From: Lachnospiraceae bacterium
GTDB lineage: Bacteria; Bacillota; Clostridia; Lachnospirales; Lachnospiraceae
DNA: 64,000 nucleotides
Direction of reading: 5' to 3'
Assembly: GCA_024685315.1 (NCBI GenBank)
Contig: JAIKVW010000054.1
Coordinates: forward strand, 62,001-126,000
This document shows, one piece after another, positions 17,027 through 26,261 of the stretch (positions are counted from its first letter, which is position 1; every line of letters starts with the position of its first letter). The translations under genes and the position numbers were made by a program. Below the pieces are notes generated by a model. It saw only the letters and a list, made by a program, of their open reading frames with translations, had not been told where the DNA came from and did no database searches.

Positions 17027-18445
17027 ATGAACTATTTTTTAAATGAAGAGAGTGAATTAAGTTCAAATATGTGGCAGGGAGACAATGATCCTGAATATTT
17101 TCACGATTTGATCAATTGGGGTTTCTCTAAACTTGAAGGCGTAATGATGCTGGACGAGAAGCAGCGCTACGTCTATATAAGCGACGATTACGCGAAAATG
17201 ATGGAAGTAAATATTCCCTCCGCCCTTGGAAAGAGGATAGACGAGGTTATAGATAATACCGACATTCCTATGGTCATTGAAGGGGGCAAAGACCTGCGGG
17301 AGGCACTCTATACACGGCACGGAAAAAGCTTTGTCGTTAACAGGTTTCTCTGGCAGGAAAACGGAAAATTCAAGGGTATTGTTGCGCAGTCCGTCCTGAC
17401 CAGCGGGCATACCGAGCCGCAAATGCTGGAGCATACTTACATGCAGATGATCAACTATTATAAAGAGAAGTATGAACAAACTACGGTTGCGCAGTATGAT
17501 ATCAATTCCATTGTGTCTAAAAGCACACAAATGGAAGATATGAAGAACAACATACGGATTATTGCGCCAACACGGTCCTCCGTACTTGTCACGGGTGAGA
17601 CCGGCACCGGAAAGGAACTCGCGGCAGCCGCTCTTCATAACCTTAGCGGAAGGGCTGGGAAACCCTTTATCAAGCTCAATTGCGCCTCCATACCGGAAAG
17701 CCTTATGGAATCCGAGCTTTTCGGTTATGTAGGCGGATCCTTTACCGGAGCCTTAAAAGGCGGAAAAATCGGGGATTTTGAAGCAGCGAACGGAGGAACG
17801 ATATTCCTGGACGAAGTAGACTCGCTTTCGCTTAATATGCAGGCTAAATTGCTTCGCTCCATACAGGAAAAGGAGATCAAAAAGGTTGGAAGCAGCGAAC
17901 CCATACCAATAGACGTGCGATTCATCTTTGCAACCAACAAAGATCTGTATCAGCTTGTAAAGGAAGAAAAATTCCGTGAGGATTTTTACTACAGGATCAA
18001 CGTAGTCAATCTCCACTTACCCCCTCTTAGGGAACGAAAAGAGGATATCTTACCTCTGGCAGAAAATTTTATTAAAAAGTTCAATCTTGAAAGCGGGCGA
18101 AACATTATCGGACTTGCCCCGGCAAGCATAGATATGTTGGAAAATTACGACTGGCCCGGCAATATCCGGGAACTGGAAAACTGTATTGAACGGGCTTTTG
18201 CTTACTGCAGGGGAAATTTTATTCTTCCCGGGGATATTAAGCTCAACGATGGGACCGTCTCCTGTGCGCAGGAAGAATCCTTTAACGCCTTCTCTTTAAA
18301 GGAGATTCGCGAAAGAGCCGAAAAAACGGCTATTGAGCGGGTGTTAAAGCATTGCGGAGGAAACAAAGCAGAAACTGCTTCGCTTCTTAAAATAGACAGA
18401 AGTATCCTGTATGACAAGCTAAAGAAATACAACATTTCATATTAG
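17027..18445 (+). CDS. Sigma-54-dependent activator, PAS-AAA+-Fis
   Basis: 472 residues. N-terminal PAS-like sensor (about 25-130), central AAA+ sigma-54 interaction domain with Walker A GETGTGKE at 190-197, C-terminal Fis-type HTH (ETASLLKIDRSILYDKLKKY). The sigma-54-contacting loop is GSFTGA at 237-242 instead of GAFTGA. It should hydrolyse ATP to open sigma-54 promoters when its PAS domain senses a ligand. Start at ATG 17027, with AAGAGGGG 6 nt upstream; upstream in-frame starts lack ribosome sites. It lies among three sigma-54-type promoters and is their most likely activator. No receiver domain is seen, so a phosphorelay is unlikely. Confidence 0.93.
   Translation: MNYFLNEESELSSNMWQGDNDPEYFHDLINWGFSKLEGVMMLDEKQRYVYISDDYAKMMEVNIPSALGKRIDEVIDNTDIPMVIEGGKDLREALYTRHGKSFVVNRFLWQENGKFKGIVAQSVLTSGHTEPQMLEHTYMQMINYYKEKYEQTTVAQYDINSIVSKSTQMEDMKNNIRIIAPTRSSVLVTGETGTGKELAAAALHNLSGRAGKPFIKLNCASIPESLMESELFGYVGGSFTGALKGGKIGDFEAANGGTIFLDEVDSLSLNMQAKLLRSIQEKEIKKVGSSEPIPIDVRFIFATNKDLYQLVKEEKFREDFYYRINVVNLHLPPLRERKEDILPLAENFIKKFNLESGRNIIGLAPASIDMLENYDWPGNIRELENCIERAFAYCRGNFILPGDIKLNDGTVSCAQEESFNAFSLKEIRERAEKTAIERVLKHCGGNKAETASLLKIDRSILYDKLKKYNISY
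18424..18438. promoter_or_regulatory. Candidate enhancer half-site upstream of BKACE 2
   Basis: Inverted repeat GAAAT-N5-ATTTC at the 3' end of the activator gene, about 40 nt upstream of the -24 element. It is shaped like the AAAATG-N5-CATTTT repeat in the divergent region. Weak evidence. Confidence 0.3.
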
Positions 18446-18476
18446 GCCGCGTTACTCTCTGCCTGCTTCTCTTTAT

Positions 18477-18493
18477 TTGGCATTATTCTTGCT
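18477..18493 (+). promoter_or_regulatory. Sigma-54 promoter of the BKACE 2 operon
   Basis: TTGGCATTATTCTTGCT: near-consensus -24/-12 element with exactly 10 nt between GG and GC, located between the activator gene and BKACE 2. Confidence 0.88.
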
Positions 18494-18606
18494 ATATTTA
18501 ATATTGAGCGCTTCTGATTTTCTTCGCCTGCCTGAAATGGCGGGTGACGTGCAGAGATAATCAGAGGACAGTTCGGAATTATAATAAAGGAAGGAGCAGA
18601 TAAAAC

Positions 18607-19491
18607 ATGGCACCTAGAAAAGTAATTATCACCGTAGCTCAGACAGGAGCGTTCCAGGGTAAGGAAGCAAATCCCAATATCCCTCTTCAGCCGGATGAGA
18701 TCATTAAATCCGCATACGACTGCTATAATGCAGGTGCGGCTATTGTACACATACACGCGCGTGACAAGGATGGCGTTTCATCCAACGATCCTGCGATCTA
18801 TAATGAGATCGGTTCCGGAATCCGCGCAAAATGCAATCTCGTTACGCAGTATTCCACCGCTCCCGCCAACAAGGCAGGTGCTACCGCTGAAGACGGCATG
18901 AGGCTTCTCTATGATCCAAATCTCGTCAAACCTGATATGTGTTCGCTCGACCTTTCCCTCATTTCTACAACATGGGGAGGCCGGACCTTCGTTCATGAAT
19001 GGTACAGGGACTTTCTTATAAAATATGCGGGAATGATGAAGGACATGGGTATCAAGCCGGAGCTCGAAGCTTTCAATCCCTCCTCGATGGAAGACATTTT
19101 CAACGTCCTTGAGCCCGCAGGCGTGCTTGACGACCCGATCTCCGTATCCTTCGTAATGGGCATGGATAAGATCTCCCAGGGAGCGATTTCCTTCTCTCAG
19201 GAAAACATTGACTTCATGATCAAAAAGATCCCCGCAGCGCACAGCTTTGTCGATTTCAGCACCATTTCCATCGGCGCGAAGAATCATGTTCCGGGACTTG
19301 CTTACACGGTCCTTAAAGGCGGCGGAGCACGTGTCGGAATGGAGGACAATATCTGGTATTCACCCGGAGAACTGCTCAAGAGCAATGCCCAGATGGTTGA
19401 AAGGGCCGTGCGTATCATTCATGAGCTCGGCCTTGAAGTCGCGACTCCGGATGAGGCGAGAGACATCCTGAAGATACCTCACCTTAATTAA
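18607..19491 (+). CDS. Beta-keto acid cleavage enzyme paralogue (BKACE, DUF849)
   Basis: 294 residues with the same zinc motif VHIHARDKDG, CNLVTQYSTAP and a C-terminal GGGARVGMEDNIWYSPGE. The middle differs from the first BKACE, including a longer linker NKAGATAEDGMRLLYDP and an SFVDFSTISIGAKNH segment near the expected substrate pocket. It probably acts on a related but different beta-keto acid. Preceded by AAGGAAGGAG. It heads a two-gene unit with a DUF554 membrane protein (16-nt gap) under a sigma-54 promoter. Biochemical specificity cannot be assigned. Confidence 0.92.
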   Translation: MAPRKVIITVAQTGAFQGKEANPNIPLQPDEIIKSAYDCYNAGAAIVHIHARDKDGVSSNDPAIYNEIGSGIRAKCNLVTQYSTAPANKAGATAEDGMRLLYDPNLVKPDMCSLDLSLISTTWGGRTFVHEWYRDFLIKYAGMMKDMGIKPELEAFNPSSMEDIFNVLEPAGVLDDPISVSFVMGMDKISQGAISFSQENIDFMIKKIPAAHSFVDFSTISIGAKNHVPGLAYTVLKGGGARVGMEDNIWYSPGELLKSNAQMVERAVRIIHELGLEVATPDEARDILKIPHLN

Positions 19492-19507
19492 GATTAAGGG
19501 ACAAAAA

Positions 19508-20206
19508 ATGCCTATCGGTGTAATTACTGACGCATCTATGGTAGCCTTGGGCGGCCTCATCGGGGCTGCCCTTGGCCCCAGGCTGAAGGATAATATAAAA
19601 ACCGGTCTGAATCAGTTTTTCGGTTTCATAGCTTTAGCTATCGCAATAACTCTTGTTATTAAAGTCAATACTCTTGCCGTCGTAGCACTGTCAGCGATTT
19701 TGGGAATGCTGATCGGGACGATCCTTAACATGGAAGATCATGTCAGCAATTTCTTTTCCGGAATAAACAAGAAATTCTTTAGCAGTTCCGGTCTTGATGA
19801 TGAAAAAATGGCTCAGTTTACGACACTGCTGGTGCTCTGCTGTACCAGCGGGACAGGTATTTTCGGCTCTATGAACGAGGGATTGTCCGGAGATTCTTCC
19901 GTAATCATAACCAAGGCAATCCTGGATTTCTTCACCGTCATGATATTTGCCACCCTGCTAGGATCATTCACTGCGATTATAGCCATACCACAGATTATCA
20001 TCCTGCTTGTCTGCTTCTTTGCAGCGAGGCTGATCATGCCTCTGATCACCCCGGAGATGCTTGCCAACTTTTCTGCTGTCGGAGGAATCCTTGAACTTGC
20101 GATAGCCTTCCGCATACTGAAACTGTCCAGTATTAAGGCTGTGAACATAATTCCGGCGCTTATCCTGGTTTTCCCGCTTACATCGCTGTGGGGAATTATC
20201 TTTTAA
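19508..20206 (+). CDS. DUF554 membrane protein
   Basis: 232 residues, about six or seven hydrophobic segments. It begins MPIGVITDASMVALGGLIGA and contains ILGMLIGTILNMEDH and CTSGTGIFGSMNEGLSGDSS, characteristic of DUF554/YqgA-like proteins. Transport is often suspected for this family but not established. Its position 16 nt after BKACE 2 in a sigma-54 operon suggests movement of a substrate or product of the beta-keto acid pathway; that is inference. A terminator follows immediately. Confidence 0.85.
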   Translation: MPIGVITDASMVALGGLIGAALGPRLKDNIKTGLNQFFGFIALAIAITLVIKVNTLAVVALSAILGMLIGTILNMEDHVSNFFSGINKKFFSSSGLDDEKMAQFTTLLVLCCTSGTGIFGSMNEGLSGDSSVIITKAILDFFTVMIFATLLGSFTAIIAIPQIIILLVCFFAARLIMPLITPEMLANFSAVGGILELAIAFRILKLSSIKAVNIIPALILVFPLTSLWGIIF

Positions 20207-20229
20207 GCCTGATCTGTTAATATTAAAGC

Positions 20230-20273
20230 AAAAAGCTGAGCATCCGGCGCACAGCCGTCTGCTCAGCTTTTTT
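20230..20273 (+). terminator. Intrinsic terminator after the BKACE 2/DUF554 unit
   Basis: Arms AAAAAGCTGAGCA (20230-20242) and TGCTCAGCTTTTT (20260-20272), 17-nt loop, terminal T run. Confidence 0.88.
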
Positions 20274-20329
20274 ACATTCTCGCTCCGGAACAGAGCCGTA
20301 TAAAGGGCTCCTCTCCATCATGCCGCCAT

Positions 20330-21121
20330 TTACTGCATATTTTCTCTTACCGTGATACTCCTGATTATAGGCTGCTCCTCGTCCTTGATAGTCCCGTTGC
20401 TGTCGGTGGGCTTCGCGTCGCTGCAGATCCTGTCCACTATATCCTGCCCGGAGATCACATAGCCGAACGCAGCGTAATTTCCATCCAGAAATGTGCTGTC
20501 CTTCTGGACAATGAAGAACTGGGAACTTGCGCTGTTCGGATCTTTCGCTCTCGCCATGGAGATCGCTCCGGCAACGTGCGTTATGGGATTTACCACCCCG
20601 TTCGAGGAGAACTCCCCTTCTATAGTGGTCCCGCTGCCGCCGGACCCGTTCCCGTTCGGATCTCCGCCCTGCATCATGAATCCGTTCATTATGCGGTGGA
20701 AAGTCAGCCCGTCGTAAAAGCCCTCATTTGCAAGGTTTACGAAATTCTTTACCGTTACCGGGGCAATGGTCTTGTCAAGGGCCACGGTTATGGTCCCGTA
20801 ATTCTCTATCTCAATGTCCGCGAAAACGAGCTCGTCCCCGGAAATATCAAAAGCCCCTTTGGGAAGCATGATAGCGGTCTCCGAGGATCCCTCCTTGCCA
20901 GCTTCCGTTTCAGGCGCAGCAGTGTCAGCAGATGTTTCCGCCTCCCCGGCACCCCCGCTCTCAGCTGTATCGGTGACCTCCGCGCTCTCCGCAGCAGCCT
21001 CCGTCTGAGCCTGCGCGGACGAACTCCCGGATCCGCTGCTGCCGCAGGCCGCCAGAAGGCACACCGATAAAGCCGCGGCCGCGATCATCATTCCTGCTCT
21101 ATATTTCCCTAAACTGCACAT
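20330..21121 (-). CDS. Cyclophilin-type peptidyl-prolyl isomerase, lipoprotein
   Basis: 263 residues. The N-terminus MCSLGKYRAGMM leads a hydrophobic stretch ending LLAACGSS, a lipobox, so it is membrane-anchored outside the cell. An S/A/E/T-rich linker (about 35-85) is followed by a complete cyclophilin domain with LTFHRIMNGFMMQGGDP, holding the catalytic Arg, Phe, Met and Gln. Likely role is folding of secreted proteins. ATG 21121 has AAAGGAG upstream with 11-nt spacing; the in-frame start 72 nt further out would bury the signal peptide. This is the intact counterpart of the divergent cyclophilin at 13381-13944. Confidence 0.92.
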   Translation of the reverse strand: MCSLGKYRAGMMIAAAALSVCLLAACGSSGSGSSSAQAQTEAAAESAEVTDTAESGGAGEAETSADTAAPETEAGKEGSSETAIMLPKGAFDISGDELVFADIEIENYGTITVALDKTIAPVTVKNFVNLANEGFYDGLTFHRIMNGFMMQGGDPNGNGSGGSGTTIEGEFSSNGVVNPITHVAGAISMARAKDPNSASSQFFIVQKDSTFLDGNYAAFGYVISGQDIVDRICSDAKPTDSNGTIKDEEQPIIRSITVRENMQ

Positions 21122-21330
21122 ATTGTCAAAGACTCCTTTCAAAAGACTTTTTTCTGCCGGTTCTTTCCCGCACCTCTGCGAAAAGCCATTCATTATTATA
21201 TAAAAACCGCACCCGTATTTCCATCAAAAAACAAATTTTAAAAACTTTAAGTTCTTTAAGGTAAATTTAGGGTTCGGCTTTTATAATCCAGTTATCACAA
21301 AGAAAATATTCGCAAAGGAGGAATCATAAA

Positions 21331-22161
21331 ATGACAGTTCAGAAGGTTTTTCAGAGACGCGAATTAAAATATATGCTTACACGCAGCCAGCATCAGGCAC
21401 TGCTTAAGGTCATGGAACCCTACATGCACCTCGACGAGTTCGGGCATTCTACCATCAGGAACATCTATTATGATACAGACTCCTTCCGGCTGATCAGAAG
21501 ATCCATAGAGAAGCCCGCGTACAAAGAAAAGCTCCGCATCCGCAGCTACCGCAAGGCAACCGGTACCAGCACCGTATTCGTGGAACTTAAAAAGAAATAT
21601 GACCACATCGTTTACAAGCGCAGGATGACTCTTCCCGAGAACGAAGCTCTTGAGTGGCTCGCAGGCGGCGAGAAGCCCGAAGATTCACAGATCGCCAGGG
21701 AGATCGAATTCTTCCGCGACTTCTACAAGGAGCTTCATCCCGCAATGTTCCTCAGCTACGAACGCGAAGCTTACGCTCCTAACCCGGGAAGCCCGATGGA
21801 AAGCGGATTCAGGATCACATTCGACGAGAACATCCGCTCACGCAGGGACAATATTTCCCTCGATACCGAGATCTGGGGCGACAAGGTCATCTCAGACGAC
21901 AGCGTACTCATGGAAGTCAAGGCCTTCGGCGGAATGCCTGTATGGCTCACAGATTTCCTCACAGAGAACCACATTTTCGGCACTTCATTTTCCAAGTACG
22001 GCGCCGCATACACCAAATTCGTCCTCCCGGAAATGACCGCCGGCAGCAGGACATTAGCATACGGAAGATCCGGCCAGGCAGCCGCATACCGCGGATATGC
22101 TTCAGCATCCGGTTTAAATAGATCAAAAAAAGTAAGAACGGAGAGTTATAGATATGCTTAG
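21331..22161 (+). CDS. VTC-domain (polyphosphate polymerase-type) protein
   Basis: 276 residues. VTC fold: QRRELKYMLTRSQ at the N-terminus, TIRNIYYDTDSFRLIRRSIE, KEKLRIRSYRK, VFVELKKKYDHIVYKRRM, and a late SKYGAAY. In yeast Vtc4 this tunnel domain polymerises phosphate from ATP; the bacterial family is commonly annotated as polyphosphate polymerase domain, with little direct proof. AAAGGAGG precedes the ATG. It overlaps the following membrane protein gene by 8 nt, so the two should form a complex or pathway. The Arg/Lys lining expected of the tunnel is visible. Confidence 0.88.
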   Translation: MTVQKVFQRRELKYMLTRSQHQALLKVMEPYMHLDEFGHSTIRNIYYDTDSFRLIRRSIEKPAYKEKLRIRSYRKATGTSTVFVELKKKYDHIVYKRRMTLPENEALEWLAGGEKPEDSQIAREIEFFRDFYKELHPAMFLSYEREAYAPNPGSPMESGFRITFDENIRSRRDNISLDTEIWGDKVISDDSVLMEVKAFGGMPVWLTDFLTENHIFGTSFSKYGAAYTKFVLPEMTAGSRTLAYGRSGQAAAYRGYASASGLNRSKKVRTESYRYA

Positions 22162-22846
22162 TACAATATTCCAGAGCGTTTTCAGCTCAAGCACGGTTTC
22201 AACAATTTCGGTAACTAATTTCATAATATGTATCGTATTTTCACTGGTCCTCGGACTCCTGATGTCAGTCGCCTGCATGTTCAGGTCTTCCGTCACCCGG
22301 ACCTTCGCCCTCACACTTGCGGTCCTCCCCGCAGTGGTCTGCGTAGTAATAATGATGGTCAACGGAAACGTCGGCACCGGTGTGGCGGTCGCCGGAGCAT
22401 TCAGCCTCGTAAGGTTCCGTTCAGCACCCGGCACGGCAAAAGAGATCACGATGCTCTTCCTGGCAATGGGCGCAGGCCTCATCTGCGGCATGGGCTACCT
22501 CGGATTCGCAGTACTCTACACCATCATCCTCTGCGCAGCAGTCATGGTCTACACCGTATCCGGTTTCGGCAGCTCAAAGCATGACATGACCAGGACGCTC
22601 CACATAACCGTACCCGAGGATCTCAACTACACCGATTCCTTCAACGACCTCTTCGAGAAGTACACCGTGAATTCCGAGCTCGTTAAAGTGAAGACCACCA
22701 ACATGGGCAGCCTCTACAAGCTCACCTACGACGTCACCCTCAGGAACTCCGAAGCAGAGCGCGACTTCATCGACGACCTCCGCGTAAGGAACGGCAACCT
22801 CGAGATCGCCCTTGCAAGGCAGGAAAGCAAGACCCAGAACCTGTAA
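22154..22846 (+). CDS. DUF4956 membrane protein
   Basis: 230 residues. The N-terminal half has about four hydrophobic helices with the family core GNVGTGVAVAGAFSLVRFRS and GTAKEITMLFLAMGAGLICG. The C-terminal half is a soluble alpha/beta tail (about 150-230). DUF4956 genes are repeatedly found beside VTC-domain genes, as here with an 8-nt overlap. A membrane platform or channel for the VTC partner is a plausible inference. Followed by a strong terminator. Confidence 0.87.
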   Translation: MLSTIFQSVFSSSTVSTISVTNFIICIVFSLVLGLLMSVACMFRSSVTRTFALTLAVLPAVVCVVIMMVNGNVGTGVAVAGAFSLVRFRSAPGTAKEITMLFLAMGAGLICGMGYLGFAVLYTIILCAAVMVYTVSGFGSSKHDMTRTLHITVPEDLNYTDSFNDLFEKYTVNSELVKVKTTNMGSLYKLTYDVTLRNSEAERDFIDDLRVRNGNLEIALARQESKTQNL

Positions 22847-22865
22847 TAAAGAATTTTAAAATAGA

Positions 22866-22898
22866 ATGTGCCGGCTTAGGCGAGCCGGCACATTTTTT
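22866..22898 (+). terminator. Terminator after the VTC/DUF4956 pair
   Basis: ATGTGCCGGCT, loop TAGGCG, AGCCGGCACAT followed by TTTTT. Confidence 0.92.
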
Positions 22899-22962
22899 GT
22901 TGTATTTTTGTCTGATTTGTTGTCCAGAACCTGGAAACACATGAAATATGGCTTATGGACAT

Positions 22963-23050
22963 TAAACACATGCGATGCGGCGGGACCTGTCACCAACAAA
23001 ACAGTTCTCCTGCATACTCCCCGGAAAAGGGGCTGCCTGACTGCTTTTGA
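22963..23050. repeat. Interspersed repeat copy A at the 3' end of carB
   Basis: Shares a 14-nt identical core CACCAACAAAACAG (22991-23004) and flanking similarity (CTCC.GCATAC.CCC..AAAAGGG..TGCC) with copy B at 43206-43300. On the minus strand it folds into an imperfect hairpin followed by TGTTTTGTTGG, so it may act as a carB terminator. It lies in a convergent spacer. Confidence 0.65.
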
Positions 23051-23078
23051 CATGCTTTGCGGATACAGCATTTCTCCT

Positions 23079-26000
23079 TCATTCCGCATCGATCGTGGAA
23101 ACACCAAAAGTCACTTCTTCCAGGACGTCCAGCAGCAGACGGACAGTATCCAGTGAAGTCAGCATGGTGATATTATTCTGCGCCGCTGCACGGCGGATGG
23201 CCACGCCGTCACCGTAGTGGACCCCGGAAAACACAGCCCTTGTATTGATCACATAACTCACATATCCGGATCGAATAGAATCAAGTACTTCTTCACTCCC
23301 CTCGCTTGGCTTGCGCCGTATCCTGGTGCGAATACCGTGAGCTCTGAGGACTTCACCTGTCAGCGTTGTGGCTTCAATATTGAAACCCATGTCATAAAAG
23401 CGCCGGATCAGAGGTACCGTCTCCTCTTTGTCCTCGTCCGCAACGCTTACCAGAACAGTGCCGTAGTTGCGAAGTTTGAGCCCTGCAGCCATCATAGCTT
23501 TGTAAGCTGCCCGATGAAGCTTTTTGTCATATCCGATCGCTTCGCCGGTTGATTTCATTTCCGGAGAAAGATACGCATCCATTCCCCGAAGCTTGGAAAA
23601 CGAAAAGGCTGGTACCTTGACGTAGTAGCGTTTCTTTTCCTCCGGATACCGATCTGTGATCCCCTGCTCCTGAAGTGTCACGCCAAGCATAGCGAGCGTC
23701 CCGATGTCGGCAAGGCTGTAACCGGTCGCTTTGGAGAGAAAAGGTACGGTACGCGAAGAACGCGGGTTTACCTCGATCACATATACCTTTTCGGAACTGT
23801 CAACTATGAACTGAATATTAAACAGACCCACGATTCCGATCCCCAGGCCGAGCTTTTCGGTATAATCCAGGATCGTCTTCTTCACATCTTCCGATAAGCT
23901 GTACGAAGGATATACGCTGATGGAGTCCCCGGAATGGATCCCGGTCCGCTCTACCAGCTCCATGATCCCCGGCACAAATACCTGCCGGCCGTCGCAGACC
24001 GCGTCAACTTCCACTTCTTTCCCCCGGACATAATGGTCGACCAGAACAGGTTTATCCTTGTCAACCTCGACCGCGTTCTTCAGATAATCCCACATGGATT
24101 CTTCCTTCGCCACGATCTGCATGGCCCGGCCTCCAAGCACAAAACTCGGCCGCACCAGCACGGGATACCCTATCTCCCTGGCAGCCTGAACGCCGGCCTC
24201 TATGCTTGTTACTGCCTGTCCGGTGGGCTGCGGGATCTTCAGCTCCAGGAGGAGCTTTTCGAATAAATCGCGGTTTTCTGCGCGGTCGATCGCCTCGCAG
24301 CCGGTTCCGATTATCTTCACCCCCCGGTCCTTGAGCGGCTGCGCAAGGTTGATTGCTGTCTGGCCGCCCAGGGAAACAATGACTCCCTCCGGCTGCTCCA
24401 GCATGATGATATTCATCACGTCTTCCTCGCAGAGCGGCTCAAAATAAAGCTTGTCGGAGCAGGTGTAATCCGTCGAGACCGTCTCCGGATTGTTATTTAT
24501 AATGATTGCTTCGTACCCGGCTTTCCTGATCGTCTGCACGGCATGCACGGTAGAATAGTCAAATTCCACTCCCTGCCCGATGCGGATGGGGCCGGAACCA
24601 AGCACTACTATCTTTTTCTTTTCGGATACGACGGACTCATTCTCCTCTTCGTATGTGGAATAGAAATAAGGAATGTAACTGTCAAATTCAGAAGCGCAGC
24701 TGTCGATCATTTTATAGACCGGAAAGATTCCGCGGGCGGCCCTCAGCCGGAAAATATCAATCTCGCTTTTGTCCCAGAGTCTGGCGATCTCTCTGTCGGA
24801 AAAACCCATTTTCTTCGCGGCATATAGCTCCCGCGAGTCCGAAGGGTGCGCCGCGAGCCTACTCTCTTCCTCGACAATTTTCATGACCTTGTTTATGAAG
24901 AAGCGGTCGATCCCGGTGACCCTGCAGATGCTTTCCAGGTCCGAACCGCGCCGTAAAAGCTCTGCAGCCGCATAGATCCGGTCATCGGTCCCGATATTGA
25001 TATATTCAAGCAGATCCGGCGTCTCAACCAGGTCGAACTTGTCCAGGTGAATATGAAAGGCCCCGGTCTCCAGCGACCGTATTCCTTTCAGAAGGCTTTC
25101 TTCAAAGGTCCTTCCCACGCTCATGACTTCGCCGGTAGCCTTCATCTGAGTGGAAAGCGTGTTATTGGCGTCCGCGAATTTATCGAACGGGAACCTGGGC
25201 AGCTTTGTCACCACGTAATCCAGCGCAGGTTCAAATGATGCAGGCGTGTTCGCAAGCATTATTTCATCCAGCCTCATTCCGACGCCGATCTTGGCCGAGA
25301 CCCGCGCTATCGGGTATCCCGAGGCTTTTGAGGCAAGCGCCGAGGAACGGGAAACGCGGGGATTTACCTCGATCAGATAATATTGGAACGAGTTCGGATC
25401 CAGAGCAAACTGCACGTTGCATCCGCCTTCGATCTTAAGCGCGCGGATGATCTTAAGCGCGCTGTCTCTCAGCATTTGGTATTCCTTGTTGGTCAGCGTC
25501 TGGGAGGGACAGACCACGATCGAGTCGCCGGTATGTATCCCGACAGGGTCGAGGTTCTCCATGTTGCAGATGGTGACCGCGGTGTCATTGCTGTCGCGGA
25601 TGACCTCGTATTCGATCTCCTTAAAGCCCTTGACGCTCTTCTCCACCAGCACCTGGTGCACAGGGGAAAGCTCGAGGGCATTTTTTATAATTTCCGCGCA
25701 TTCTTCGGGGTCATCGGCAAATCCGCCTCCCGTGCCGCCGAGCGTAAAGGCGGGCCTTAGCACGACCGGATAGCCGATCTCTCCGGCGATCCCCAGTCCT
25801 TCTTCTATCGAGGAGGCGACGTCCGAAGGGAGAGTCGGCTCACCCAGGGATTCGCATAGCTTTTTGAACTGTTCCCGGTCTTCGGCCTGCTCTATGGATG
25901 CGCTGCGTGTCCCGAGAAGCTCAACGCGGCATTCCGCTAGAATGCCTTTTTTTTCAAGCTGGATGGCAAGATTCAGCCCGGTCTGGCCTCCGATCCCGGG

Positions 26001-26261
26001 AAGGATCGCGTCGGGCCGCTCATATCGGATGGTCTTCGCGATGTATTCCAGCGTCAGCGGCTCCATGTATACCTTATCTGCGATAGAGGTATCAGTCATG
26101 ATAGTTGCCGGATTTGAATTGCACAGGATCACCTCGTAACCCTCTTCTTTCAGCGCGAGGCAGGCCTGTGTTCCAGCGTAGTCAAACTCCGCGGCCTGGC
26201 CTATCACGATGGGACCGGATCCGATTACCAGTATCTTTCTGATGTCAGTTCTTTTAGGCAT
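23079..26261 (-). CDS. carB: Carbamoyl-phosphate synthase large subunit
   Basis: 1060 residues. Makes carbamoyl phosphate from bicarbonate, ATP and ammonia channelled from CarA, for arginine and pyrimidines. Two homologous ATP-grasp halves are seen (KILVIGSGPIVIGQAAEFDY; KIVVLGSGPIRIGQGVEFDY), then a C-terminal MGS-like allosteric domain (about 930-1060). I choose ATG 26261 (MPKRTDIRK) because GGAGG stands 9 nt upstream, while the ATG at 26270 abuts it. It overlaps carA by 8 nt. It is the last gene of the seven-gene minus-strand nitrogen unit; downstream lies repeat copy A. Confidence 0.97.
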   Translation of the reverse strand: MPKRTDIRKILVIGSGPIVIGQAAEFDYAGTQACLALKEEGYEVILCNSNPATIMTDTSIADKVYMEPLTLEYIAKTIRYERPDAILPGIGGQTGLNLAIQLEKKGILAECRVELLGTRSASIEQAEDREQFKKLCESLGEPTLPSDVASSIEEGLGIAGEIGYPVVLRPAFTLGGTGGGFADDPEECAEIIKNALELSPVHQVLVEKSVKGFKEIEYEVIRDSNDTAVTICNMENLDPVGIHTGDSIVVCPSQTLTNKEYQMLRDSALKIIRALKIEGGCNVQFALDPNSFQYYLIEVNPRVSRSSALASKASGYPIARVSAKIGVGMRLDEIMLANTPASFEPALDYVVTKLPRFPFDKFADANNTLSTQMKATGEVMSVGRTFEESLLKGIRSLETGAFHIHLDKFDLVETPDLLEYINIGTDDRIYAAAELLRRGSDLESICRVTGIDRFFINKVMKIVEEESRLAAHPSDSRELYAAKKMGFSDREIARLWDKSEIDIFRLRAARGIFPVYKMIDSCASEFDSYIPYFYSTYEEENESVVSEKKKIVVLGSGPIRIGQGVEFDYSTVHAVQTIRKAGYEAIIINNNPETVSTDYTCSDKLYFEPLCEEDVMNIIMLEQPEGVIVSLGGQTAINLAQPLKDRGVKIIGTGCEAIDRAENRDLFEKLLLELKIPQPTGQAVTSIEAGVQAAREIGYPVLVRPSFVLGGRAMQIVAKEESMWDYLKNAVEVDKDKPVLVDHYVRGKEVEVDAVCDGRQVFVPGIMELVERTGIHSGDSISVYPSYSLSEDVKKTILDYTEKLGLGIGIVGLFNIQFIVDSSEKVYVIEVNPRSSRTVPFLSKATGYSLADIGTLAMLGVTLQEQGITDRYPEEKKRYYVKVPAFSFSKLRGMDAYLSPEMKSTGEAIGYDKKLHRAAYKAMMAAGLKLRNYGTVLVSVADEDKEETVPLIRRFYDMGFNIEATTLTGEVLRAHGIRTRIRRKPSEGSEEVLDSIRSGYVSYVINTRAVFSGVHYGDGVAIRRAAAQNNITMLTSLDTVRLLLDVLEEVTFGVSTIDAE

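Noticed and set aside
22866-23156. 96-codon frame after the DUF4956 gene
   Set aside because: It overlaps a terminator and repeat copy A; the similarity to copy B is at DNA level and includes the hairpin.
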